Assembly: GCA_024691465.1 (NCBI GenBank) | Contig: JAILNO010000170.1 | Location: forward strand, 1-8,585 | DNA length: 8,585 nucleotides | DNA from: Pseudobutyrivibrio sp. | GTDB taxonomy: Bacteria; Bacillota_A; Clostridia; Lachnospirales; Lachnospiraceae | Reading direction: 5' to 3' | In this document: positions 1 through 6,190 of the stretch, one piece after another | Numbering within the stretch: the first letter of the stretch is position 1 | Layout of the letters: each line of letters opens with the position of its first letter | The notes under the pieces: generated by a model | The model's database searches: none | What the model was told of the DNA's origin: nothing | Seen by the model: only the letters and a program-made list of their open reading frames with translations | Program-made: the position numbers and the translations under genes

Positions 1-1
1 T

Positions 2-898
2 TGTGGTATCCCAGGTATCATGGCTTCACGTACAATTGAGAACGATAGAGATCGTAAGATGACTATCATGACAACTACATTTATTCCATGTGGTGCTAAG
101 CTTCCATTCATCGCAATGGTTGCAGGTGCTATCTTTGGAGGAGCTTCATGGGTTGCACCATCAGCTTACTTCCTTGGAATAGGTGCTATCATAGTATCAG
201 GTATTATGCTTAAGAAGACTAAGCTCTTCGCTGGAGATCCAGCACCATTCGTTATGGAGCTTCCTTCATACCACTGGCCAACAGTTGGTAATGTACTCAG
301 AAGCATGTGGGAGCGCGGCTGGTCGTTTATAAAGAAGGCTGGTACAGTCATTCTTCTTTCAACAATTGTAATTTGGTTCCTTACATTCTTCGGATTCGTA
401 GATGGAGCATTTACAATGCTTGAGGAGGATCAGATTGATTCTTCTATCCTTGCAGCAGTTGGTAAGGCACTTGCTTGGATCTTTATTCCTCTTGGATTCG
501 GAGATTGGCAGGCAACAGTTGCATCTATCACAGGTCTTGTTGCTAAGGAGAACATCGTTGGTACTCTTGGTATTATCTATGGTGCTTCTGGTGATGTATA
601 TGCAACTATGGCAGCAGCTTTCACAGCAGCTTCAGGTTTCGCATTCTTAGCATTCAATCTTCTTTGTGCTCCTTGCTTCGCAGCTATGGGCGCAATCAAG
701 CGTGAGATGAACAATACTAAGTGGTTCTGGACAGCTATCGGCTATCAGTGTGGTTTCGCTTGGATTATTGGTCTTATCAGTTATCAGGTAGGTAAGGTCT
801 TCACTGGTGAGGGCTTCACATTTGGTACAATCTTCGGAATCGCAGCAATCTGCTTACTACTTTACGGATTATTCCGCAAGGATAAGTACAACAAGTAA
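2..898 (+). CDS. feoB: Ferrous iron transport protein B, C-terminal part (5' end outside window)
   Basis: This is the membrane-permease part of FeoB, which imports Fe2+ across the cytoplasmic membrane. The frame is open from base 2, and 298 residues are visible of a protein usually 600-850 long; the N-terminal GTPase domain is off the left edge. The visible part opens with CGIPGIMASRTIENDRDRK, a signature of the FeoB core, followed by TTFIPCGAKLP, then the conserved VAKENIVGTLG and LLCAPCFAAMG segments. Several hydrophobic stretches look like membrane helices, including LSTIVIWFLTFFGF and the C-terminal GIAAICLLLYGLF. The protein ends in a Lys-rich tail and a TAA stop. A Cys-rich companion gene follows after 93 bases, as is usual in Clostridia. 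The ATG at base 20 is internal to a conserved motif and is not the true start. None of its seven visible Arg codons is AGG, unlike the downstream genes. Confidence 0.96.
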   Translation, partial: CGIPGIMASRTIENDRDRKMTIMTTTFIPCGAKLPFIAMVAGAIFGGASWVAPSAYFLGIGAIIVSGIMLKKTKLFAGDPAPFVMELPSYHWPTVGNVLRSMWERGWSFIKKAGTVILLSTIVIWFLTFFGFVDGAFTMLEEDQIDSSILAAVGKALAWIFIPLGFGDWQATVASITGLVAKENIVGTLGIIYGASGDVYATMAAAFTAASGFAFLAFNLLCAPCFAAMGAIKREMNNTKWFWTAIGYQCGFAWIIGLISYQVGKVFTGEGFTFGTIFGIAAICLLLYGLFRKDKYNK

Positions 899-925
899 TT
901 GCCGTTATCTCAAGTATTACGAAGC

Positions 926-935
926 TCCCGCGGGA
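926..935. repeat. 10-bp perfect palindrome between feoB and its companion gene
   Basis: TCCCGCGGGA is a perfect inverted repeat with no loop. It lies in a short stretch (about 921-955) that is clearly richer in GC than the flanking sequence. It could be a protein-binding or processing site, but no known regulator site was recognised and it may be chance. Confidence 0.3.
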
Positions 936-991
936 CTTATCCTGCTCGCGCCGATGTAGTTTTTGGAAACGGCTCGAAATGAGGTGATTTT

Positions 992-1138
992 ATGGGAACA
1001 GTTATAGTAATACTAATATTAGCAGCAATCGTGGGTGCAATCATTCGCTCACTAGTTAAGGCGCATAAGCGTGGAGAGCATCCAGCATGTGGCGGCAATT
1101 GCAGTGCATGCGGAGGCGGATGCAGCTGCAACAGGTAG
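992..1138 (+). CDS. FeoB-associated Cys-rich membrane protein
   Basis: This is a 48-residue protein with one N-terminal membrane helix (residues 3-18, VIVILILAAIVGAII), a short basic stretch (RSLVKAHKRGEH) and a C-terminal cluster of five cysteines at residues 33, 37, 40, 44 and 46, spaced by Gly and Ser. This architecture, directly downstream of feoB, matches the FeoB_associated Cys-rich membrane protein family. The family is thought to assist FeoB, perhaps by handling iron at the membrane, but its biochemical role is not established. GAGGTGA at 981-987 is a good ribosome site in front of the ATG. No promoter of its own is evident in the 93-base gap, so it is probably co-transcribed with feoB. 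The terminator follows 9 bases after the stop. Confidence 0.9.
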   Translation: MGTVIVILILAAIVGAIIRSLVKAHKRGEHPACGGNCSACGGGCSCNR

Positions 1139-1147
1139 ATTAGATTT

Positions 1148-1186
1148 AGACCTTCTAGGGCTCTTCCTTAGAAGGTCTTTTTATTT
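1148..1186 (+). terminator. Intrinsic terminator of the feo operon
   Basis: A perfect 10-bp stem pairs AGACCTTCTA (1148-1157) with TAGAAGGTCT (1169-1178) across an 11-base loop, and runs into TTTTTATTT. It lies just after the Cys-rich companion gene and separates the iron operon from the glycosyltransferase genes. Confidence 0.93.
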
Positions 1187-1200
1187 AAGGGAAAGTAATT

Positions 1201-1236
1201 CCAAGTGTTATTTTTTCCGCGTCTTGTGAAACTTGG
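1201..1236. repeat. Spaced inverted repeat CCAAGT / ACTTGG upstream of the first glycosyltransferase
   Basis: CCAAGT at 1201-1206 and its reverse complement ACTTGG at 1231-1236 are 30 bases apart centre to centre. The second copy lies inside the -35/-10 spacer of the proposed promoter. The arms are only six bases, so this could be an operator or chance. Confidence 0.2.
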
Positions 1237-1252
1237 GCACTTTTGGTATCAT
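1224..1252 (+). promoter_or_regulatory. Sigma-A-type promoter with extended -10 for the first glycosyltransferase
   Basis: TTGTGA (1224-1229) and TATCAT (1247-1252) are 17 bases apart. The -10 is preceded by TG one base upstream (1244-1245), making an extended -10 element. The predicted transcript start falls at about 1258-1260, on or next to the ATG at 1260. The site follows the feo terminator, where a new promoter is needed. Confidence 0.6.
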
Positions 1253-1259
1253 TTTACAT

Positions 1260-2345
1260 ATGAGCGAGGATATAAAGTTTTCCGTTATAGTGCCTACATA
1301 CGGAGTGGGCGATTATATTGGTGATGCTTTAGGGGGGCTTATGATGCAGACCTATGATAACTTCGAGGTTATCATAGTGGATGACTGTTCTCCTGATAAG
1401 TCTGGTGAGATTGCCAGAGACTTTATGGAGAGAGATGATAGATTTTTCTATTACAGGCATGATAAGAACCAGGGGGTGTCTTGCGCCCGTAATACAGGCA
1501 TCACTCATGCTACGGGGGACTATATCCTTTTTTTAGACCCTGATGATATGTACGAGAGGAATCTACTCAGGGTATGCGCAGCAGTACTCGAGCGCAATCC
1601 AGTGGATTTGCTGGTATATAGTTTTACAGAGGACTATCGCAACAAGGCAGGCAAGATAGAGTATATGAAGGGCATTACTTTAGATCTGCTTGATTATGAT
1701 GACGATATGGTTACCACCAATGATCCAGTCACCATACATAAGCTTGCCATGCAGATGGAAGGTATTACCATGCTGGGATATCCTTGGAACAAGTGTTATA
1801 AGACCAGCGTAATCAAGGAGAACAATCTTCAGTTCCAGCAGATTAAGCATGTGGAAGATATTCTTTTTAATTGCGATTTCTTAGATTACACCACATCCAT
1901 GGTGGTGCTCAATGATGTGCTCTATCATTATCGCAATCAGGGACAGGCCAGGCTTACTGGTGGAGCTATTGATGATTATTTCAAGCTTCAGAAGATTAGA
2001 GTTCAGAGGATTTATGAGCAGCAGCAGGAGTGGAAGACCTGTGATTTCGAGGCTCTTGGTACCCTTTCTAAGGAGTATTTCAGAAGCTTCCAGTCGGCTA
2101 TGGTGCGTCAGTTAGAGTCAGGTGTCAGCGATGATGAGATCCTTAAGTGGTGCAATAAGGAAGCCGAGTCTGAGATGTATGAGGAGCTTAAGCGATACAT
2201 GCCAGATAACTCTAAGACTCTTAAGCTACTCTACAAGCCGCTTACCGAGGGGCTATTTGGCACGGCTCTTAAGAGGGCCAGGATGATGGAGTATACCAAG
2301 CATCACTTCCCAGGATTGTTCAATAGAGCTAAGCAATTGCGCTAG
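1260..2345 (+). CDS. Family 2 glycosyltransferase (GT-A fold)
   Basis: This 361-residue enzyme should transfer a sugar from a nucleotide-sugar donor to a growing surface glycan, on the cytoplasmic side of the membrane. The N-terminal GT2 domain begins at residue 6 with KFSVIVPTY. The nucleotide-binding acidic pair VDD is at residues 40-42, and the metal-binding DXD motif appears as FLDPDD (residues 91-96). HVEDILFN (197-204) has the acidic pair expected of the catalytic base region. The C-terminal 150 residues are charged and show no obvious membrane helix. The ATG at 1260 was chosen because it stands just before the domain; a TTG at 1233 would add nine residues but overlaps the promoter. Neither start has a clear ribosome site, and a leaderless transcript is possible. 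Sugar donor and acceptor cannot be read from the sequence. Seven of its 20 Arg codons are AGG. Confidence 0.9.
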   Translation: MSEDIKFSVIVPTYGVGDYIGDALGGLMMQTYDNFEVIIVDDCSPDKSGEIARDFMERDDRFFYYRHDKNQGVSCARNTGITHATGDYILFLDPDDMYERNLLRVCAAVLERNPVDLLVYSFTEDYRNKAGKIEYMKGITLDLLDYDDDMVTTNDPVTIHKLAMQMEGITMLGYPWNKCYKTSVIKENNLQFQQIKHVEDILFNCDFLDYTTSMVVLNDVLYHYRNQGQARLTGGAIDDYFKLQKIRVQRIYEQQQEWKTCDFEALGTLSKEYFRSFQSAMVRQLESGVSDDEILKWCNKEAESEMYEELKRYMPDNSKTLKLLYKPLTEGLFGTALKRARMMEYTKHHFPGLFNRAKQLR

Positions 2346-2346
2346 A

Positions 2347-2375
2347 TTGCTTTTATCTATTGGTAGGAGTATAAT
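2347..2375 (+). promoter_or_regulatory. Promoter of the 45-residue membrane protein gene
   Basis: A perfect TATAAT (2370-2375) is preceded at 17 bases by TTGCTT (2347-2352), a half-matching -35. It starts two bases after the preceding glycosyltransferase stop. A start near 2382 would leave a short leader carrying the GAGGAGG ribosome site at 2393-2399. Confidence 0.65.
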
Positions 2376-2405
2376 TTACTTAATTGGGAGAAGAGGAGGT
2401 TAAGG

Positions 2406-2543
2406 ATGACAGAACAGGGATTTTTAATTTTCTTTTTTGTATTGATTCTATTAGTAGTTATAGTAGCTGTTGTGGCAGTAGTTGCCGCCGTATCTGGAGC
2501 AGCTGCAGCAATTGTTGATGAAGAGGACGATGAGGAATCGTAG
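2406..2543 (+). CDS. Small single-helix membrane protein with acidic tail, unknown function
   Basis: This is a 45-residue protein I do not recognise as a named family. After MTEQG comes one long hydrophobic segment of about 30 residues (6-37), rich in Phe and Leu first and then in Val and Ala, and then a short acidic C-terminus, DEEDDEES. The helix with no flanking positive charge and an acidic tail suggests a small integral membrane protein; topology is uncertain. Translation is well supported by GAGGAGG at 2393-2399, six bases before the ATG. The gene has its own promoter (2347-2375) and terminator (2570-2602), so it forms a complete unit between the first glycosyltransferase and the DUF4422 gene. 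Its position suggests a link to surface-glycan assembly, such as binding or regulating a membrane enzyme, but that is inference. Confidence 0.75.
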   Translation: MTEQGFLIFFFVLILLVVIVAVVAVVAAVSGAAAAIVDEEDDEES

Positions 2544-2569
2544 CTCACATATTTATTATTAGGTTTTGC

Positions 2570-2602
2570 TTAGGGCACCTGAAGGGGTGCCCTAATATTT
2601 TA
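2570..2602 (+). terminator. Intrinsic terminator with a short, interrupted U-tract
   Basis: A perfect 10-bp stem pairs TTAGGGCACC (2570-2579) with GGTGCCCTAA (2586-2595) across a six-base loop, followed by TATTTTA. The stem is strong but the U-tract is short and interrupted, so read-through is plausible. The ribosome site of the next gene begins only a few bases later, at 2605. Confidence 0.8.
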
Positions 2603-2604
2603 GT

Positions 2605-2609
2605 AGGAG
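2605..2609 (+). promoter_or_regulatory. Ribosome binding site that fixes the TTG start of the DUF4422 gene
   Basis: AGGAG lies six bases before the TTG at 2616. The first in-frame ATG (2640) has no such site and would remove the conserved N-terminal strand, so the TTG is preferred. Confidence 0.7.
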
Positions 2610-2615
2610 ATTATT

Positions 2616-3464
2616 TTGGACATTAAGATAATTATTGCCATGCATAAGCCCTTTCAGGTAGCTGAGGATGAGATATATGTTCCTCTGCAGGTGGGCGCTA
2701 GTGGCAAGAAGGGGATTAGAGTTAAGGAATGTCAGGGTGCCAGGATTAATAAGCAGCACCAGGACACAGCAGCCATTCTCAGGGACGATGAGGGAGAGAA
2801 TATCTCCAGTAAGAACCCATATTACTGTGAGCTTACAGGTCTATATTATGCCTGGAAGAATCTTACGGCAGAAGCCATAGGATTGGTACATTATCGCAGA
2901 TACTTCACCATGAAGTCTGCCAGCTACAGGAAGAGACATGGGGCTTTTGAATCAGCTCTCACTTATGATGAGGCTAGTGCACTTTTAACCAGAGCTGACA
3001 TAGTGGTACCTAAGAAGCGCAGGTACTATATTGAGAGTTTGTATAGTCACTATGCCCATACACTGGATGGCTCTCATTTAGATCTGGCTAAGCAGATAGT
3101 GGCTAAGGAGTATCCAGAGTATCTAGGAGCTTTGGTCAAGGTATATGACAGGTCATGGGGGTATATGTTTAACATGGCTATCATGCCATCTAAGGAGCTG
3201 GATGAGTATTGCACATGGTTATTCGATATTCTAGAGCACTTAGAGTCTGAGATAGATATTACAGGATTGGATGCCTTTTCATCCAGACTATTTGGAAGAG
3301 TCAGTGAGATATTATTTAACGTATGGATTGAGCACAAGTCAGCTGAGGGTATGTCAGTTGTGGAGTGCCCAGTCATTGATATGGAACCTATCAATTGGCC
3401 TAAGAAGATATGGGGATTTCTTATGGCTAAGTTCCTTGGCAAGAAGTATAAGGCTAGTATGTAA
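2616..3464 (+). CDS. DUF4422 protein, probable glycosyltransferase of surface-polysaccharide synthesis
   Basis: This 282-residue protein has the hallmarks of the DUF4422 family, commonly found in capsule and exopolysaccharide loci and regarded as glycosyltransferase-like. Visible signatures are the N-terminal strand with AMHKP (residues 8-12), YVPLQVG (21-27), RDDEGENISSKNPYYCELTG (residues 56-75), then YYAWKN, and GLVHYRRYF (89-97). A later segment, WGYMFNMAIM, also fits the family's conserved second half. Length matches the usual 250-300 residues. There is no signal peptide or clear membrane helix; the C-terminus is Lys-rich and could sit against the membrane. Translation starts at TTG, supported by AGGAG at 2605-2609. 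No convincing promoter lies in the 72 bases before it, so expression may depend on read-through of the terminator at 2570-2602. The next gene follows after 14 bases. The transferred sugar is unknown. Confidence 0.88.
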   Translation: MDIKIIIAMHKPFQVAEDEIYVPLQVGASGKKGIRVKECQGARINKQHQDTAAILRDDEGENISSKNPYYCELTGLYYAWKNLTAEAIGLVHYRRYFTMKSASYRKRHGAFESALTYDEASALLTRADIVVPKKRRYYIESLYSHYAHTLDGSHLDLAKQIVAKEYPEYLGALVKVYDRSWGYMFNMAIMPSKELDEYCTWLFDILEHLESEIDITGLDAFSSRLFGRVSEILFNVWIEHKSAEGMSVVECPVIDMEPINWPKKIWGFLMAKFLGKKYKASM

Positions 3465-3478
3465 CTTAGAGGCGAGAT

Positions 3479-4360
3479 ATGAAGATTTCAGTAATAACCC
3501 CTTTCTACGAGGGTAACAATTACATGAAGGATTATGTGACCTGCATGGAATCCAATCGAGTAGCCCTTGAGGCTGAGGGCCATCAGCTGGAGGTCATTCT
3601 TGTTAATGACAGTCCTTGGAAACAGCTTGAGGCTGCAGGTACACAATCATATATTAGAGTGATTACCAATGATGAGAATCAGGGTATTCACTACAGTCGT
3701 GTGGCTGGTCTTAATGAAGCTACAGGAGATTACATCATGTTCCTAGATCAGGATGATCTCCTTGAGGTGGATGCTCTCCTTAGGTTGACAGTAGCTCTCA
3801 AGGATAGTGGTAAGGATTTGATTATCGCAAATGCGAAGTTAGAACAGGAGGATCATTCGTATCTTTTCTGGTATCGTACAGACTATCATTGGGACAGAGT
3901 GTGGGATATGCAGACCTATCTCAAGGTAGGTATCCAGATTATTTCACCTGGCCAGTGCTTAATAAAAAGAGACGCAGTTCCACGGTTCTGGAAGGAACAC
4001 CTGGTTAGAGTGAATGGCGCAGATGATTATTATCTGTGGCTTCTCATGATGGCGGAGGGGAAGCAGGCAGGTATTATTAAGGCAGCTACCTATATACATA
4101 AGTATACGGGAGCCAATATATCAGCGGATACTTCAGCAACTGATGCCTCTATATATGATTTCCTGGAGTTACTACACGATTGTTCCTACTTCAGTCAGGA
4201 TGACATCATTACTTTACACGAGATGATTACTTACAAGGCTCAGTTCAGAAGCAGTAGTTTACTTGGTAAGGTGGGCAGCTCACTTGCTAATCTAGATACT
4301 TTTATAGCTAACCTCAAGTTCAAGAGGAAAACTAAGACCAGGTATGGGTTCAACAGATAA
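3479..4360 (+). CDS. Family 2 glycosyltransferase
   Basis: This is a 293-residue GT2 enzyme, predicted to be cytoplasmic and to use a nucleotide-sugar donor. It begins at once with the domain strand MKISVITPFYEGNNY. The nucleotide-binding region is LVNDSPW (41-47), where Asn-Asp replaces the more common Asp-Asp. The DXD motif is FLDQDD (88-93) after GDYIM, and NGADDYYLWLLM (179-190) supplies the acidic pair expected near the acceptor site. The C-terminal stretch (about 240-293) is basic, ending in KFKRKTKTRYGFNR, and could contact the membrane surface. Only a weak ribosome site (GAGGCGAG) precedes the ATG, consistent with translational coupling to the DUF4422 gene that ends 14 bases upstream. 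It is shorter than the first glycosyltransferase and unlike it outside the core motifs, so recent duplication is unlikely. Substrate is unknown. Confidence 0.9.
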   Translation: MKISVITPFYEGNNYMKDYVTCMESNRVALEAEGHQLEVILVNDSPWKQLEAAGTQSYIRVITNDENQGIHYSRVAGLNEATGDYIMFLDQDDLLEVDALLRLTVALKDSGKDLIIANAKLEQEDHSYLFWYRTDYHWDRVWDMQTYLKVGIQIISPGQCLIKRDAVPRFWKEHLVRVNGADDYYLWLLMMAEGKQAGIIKAATYIHKYTGANISADTSATDASIYDFLELLHDCSYFSQDDIITLHEMITYKAQFRSSSLLGKVGSSLANLDTFIANLKFKRKTKTRYGFNR

Positions 4361-4372
4361 AGGGAGAATGAT

Positions 4373-5323
4373 ATGAAAGATGTAGCTGTATTGATGGCCA
4401 CTTATAATGGTGGGCAGTTCATTAGGCAACAGCTGGACAGTCTTTTTGCACAGTCGACTCAGAACTTTAGATTGGTTGTTCATGACGACGGTTCTACAGA
4501 TGAGACAGTATCTATTTTGCAGGAATATTATGAATCATATAAAGGACGCATGGAGATTATATATGGCAGTGCCGTGGGCAATGCTATGGGTAATTTTATG
4601 TATCTTCTCAATGAGGTTGAGGCAGATTATTACTTCTTCTGCGACCAGGATGATGTATGGCTTCCCACTAAGATAGAGGATACTCTTAAGGAGATACAGG
4701 ATGCCGAGTGTACATCAGATAGGATGAGCCGCACACCAGTTATGGTATTTACGGATATGTATGTGGTGGATGCTAATCTAAGTGTGATAGATGATTCCTT
4801 CATCAGATATCTGGGTAGGGATCCTAAGAATGTAGCATACACACAGGTGCTTATAGATAATCCAGCGGCAGGTACAGCCATGGGATTCAATAGAGCCCTC
4901 AGGGATAAGGCAGTATCTTGTGAGACTGTTCAATGGGCGCATGTACCTATGCATGATGCATGGTTACTTGAAATTGCGTCTATTTTTGGTATAGTAAGGT
5001 CTATTGACAAGCCTATGGTTTACTACAGGCAGACTGGTAACAATATAATGGGAGCAACCACTGAGACCACTATTGATAAGGTGGTCAGGAACACCTCAGA
5101 GTTATCACAGGGCTTCTTTGCTAAGAAGAAGGCCTTTATAGATGAGGCTAGGTTATTTGCCAGGGAGATTCTTAGGCTTAAGGATATCCCAGAGGATAAG
5201 CTTAAGGTGCTTAATGAATTCGTTCATATAGGAAGCAAGCCTAAGGCTTATCGTATGGAGTTTTACAGGAGACATAATTTCACCCGTGCCAAGCACAACC
5301 TATGGATGAGATTGTGGGTATAG
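4373..5323 (+). CDS. Family 2 glycosyltransferase, rhamnosyltransferase-like subgroup
   Basis: This 316-residue GT2 enzyme starts with DVAVLMATYNGGQFIRQQLD, typical of a subgroup that includes rhamnosyltransferases of O-antigen and capsule synthesis. The acidic nucleotide-binding motif is HDDGSTDET (37-45). The metal-binding motif is CDQDDVWLPTKIE (90-102), with DXD at 91-93. MHDAWL (193-198) and YYRQTGNNIMG (217-227) are the conserved catalytic and C-terminal motifs of this subgroup. The last 80 residues are highly charged with no membrane helix. AGGGAGA at 4361-4367 is a good ribosome site, 12 bases separate it from the preceding gene and 11 from the next, so it is part of one transcript. 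Assignment of the donor as dTDP-rhamnose is only a family-level guess; no dTDP-rhamnose synthesis genes are in the window. Confidence 0.9.
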   Translation: MKDVAVLMATYNGGQFIRQQLDSLFAQSTQNFRLVVHDDGSTDETVSILQEYYESYKGRMEIIYGSAVGNAMGNFMYLLNEVEADYYFFCDQDDVWLPTKIEDTLKEIQDAECTSDRMSRTPVMVFTDMYVVDANLSVIDDSFIRYLGRDPKNVAYTQVLIDNPAAGTAMGFNRALRDKAVSCETVQWAHVPMHDAWLLEIASIFGIVRSIDKPMVYYRQTGNNIMGATTETTIDKVVRNTSELSQGFFAKKKAFIDEARLFAREILRLKDIPEDKLKVLNEFVHIGSKPKAYRMEFYRRHNFTRAKHNLWMRLWV

Positions 5324-5334
5324 AAAGGACTTAG

Positions 5335-6132
5335 ATGGAGAAGTCAGCAGTATTTTTTGACATAGATGGCACACTTTGGAACTATGAGAAATATATTCCA
5401 GACAGCGAGCGTGAGGCCATCAGGAAGCTTAGAGAGAATGGACATTTAGCATTTATTTGTAGTGGTAGAGCCAGAGCTTTTATTCAGGATGAGGATTTGC
5501 TTAGTCTGGGATTCGATGGAATCGTGTGCTCTTGTGGGTGCCATATCGAGATAGATGGCAAGATATTATATGAGAAGGTTCTAGATAAGGACTTTGCCAA
5601 GCGTACTATTGAGATGATTAGGGACTATGGATTCAGACCTATACTAGAGGGTCCTAAGAATATATACATGGATGATGATGAGTTCGGTCATGATGATCCA
5701 TTTGGCAATATACTCCGCAGGGATGTGGGCGATGATCTAATCTCCATCGGTGGAGATTACTATGGCAGTTGGGTGATTAACAAGCTGTCATGTGCCACTG
5801 ATGTGGAGGCTGACAAGAGGATTGAGTGCTTTGACAAGCTTTCTAAGCACTTCAATATAATCGCTCATAATGATAATGTGTGCGAGCTGGTTCCAGCTGG
5901 CCATAATAAGGCTACTGGCATGCTTAAGGCTTGTGAGCTGACAGGTATTGACCCTAAGAATACATACGCATTCGGCGATAGCGAGAATGACCTGGATATG
6001 CTGGAGGCTGCAGCAGTGGGCGTGGCCATGGGCAATGGTACAGACAGAGCTAAAGCCGCAGCGAACTATGTCACTACGGCTTTTGATGATGATGGTATAT
6101 ATAATGGTCTTAAGCATTTCGGCTTAATATAA
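5335..6132 (+). CDS. Cof-type HAD-IIB family phosphatase
   Basis: This 265-residue enzyme is a cytoplasmic haloacid-dehalogenase phosphatase with a type IIB cap, the Cof/YidA group that hydrolyses sugar phosphates and similar small phosphorylated metabolites. All four catalytic motifs are present: DIDGT (9-13) with the Asp9 nucleophile and Asp11 acid/base, ICSGR (41-45) with Ser43, Lys192 in GHNKATGM, and GDSENDLDML (214-223) for Mg2+ binding. The cap occupies roughly residues 85-185. Length is normal for the family. AAAGGA at 5324-5329 precedes the ATG, and the gap to the glycosyltransferase is 11 bases, so it is the last gene of this operon before the terminator at 6145. It may process a sugar phosphate connected with the glycan, but HAD phosphatases are promiscuous and the placement may be incidental. 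Confidence 0.92.
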   Translation: MEKSAVFFDIDGTLWNYEKYIPDSEREAIRKLRENGHLAFICSGRARAFIQDEDLLSLGFDGIVCSCGCHIEIDGKILYEKVLDKDFAKRTIEMIRDYGFRPILEGPKNIYMDDDEFGHDDPFGNILRRDVGDDLISIGGDYYGSWVINKLSCATDVEADKRIECFDKLSKHFNIIAHNDNVCELVPAGHNKATGMLKACELTGIDPKNTYAFGDSENDLDMLEAAAVGVAMGNGTDRAKAAANYVTTAFDDDGIYNGLKHFGLI

Positions 6133-6144
6133 TAGTAATTAGTG

Positions 6145-6190
6145 AGCTCTGGAGGATTGACTATATGTCGATTCCCTCCAGGGCTTTTCT
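6145..6190 (+). terminator. Intrinsic terminator of the glycan operon, overlapping the end of the opposing gene
   Basis: AGCTCTGGAGG (6145-6155) pairs with CCTCCAGGGCT (6175-6185) in an 11-bp stem with one G-U pair and a 19-base loop, followed by TTTTCTT. The right arm and T-run lie inside the last codons of the minus-strand gene. Read on the minus strand, the G-U pair becomes a C-A mismatch and no U-run follows, so the site should act only on plus-strand transcripts. Confidence 0.82.

Noticed and set aside
1233..1259. TTG start nine codons upstream for the first glycosyltransferase
   Set aside because: It has no ribosome site, lies over the proposed -35/-10 region and adds residues before the normal GT2 domain start.
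2357..2548. Minus-strand frame across the 45-residue membrane protein gene
   Set aside because: Its Ser/Ala/Thr-rich product is a shadow of the Val/Ala/Glu/Asp coding sequence; the plus-strand gene has promoter, ribosome site and terminator.
3074..3442. 122-residue minus-strand frame inside the DUF4422 gene
   Set aside because: It lies fully opposite a gene with strong family motifs and has no features of its own.
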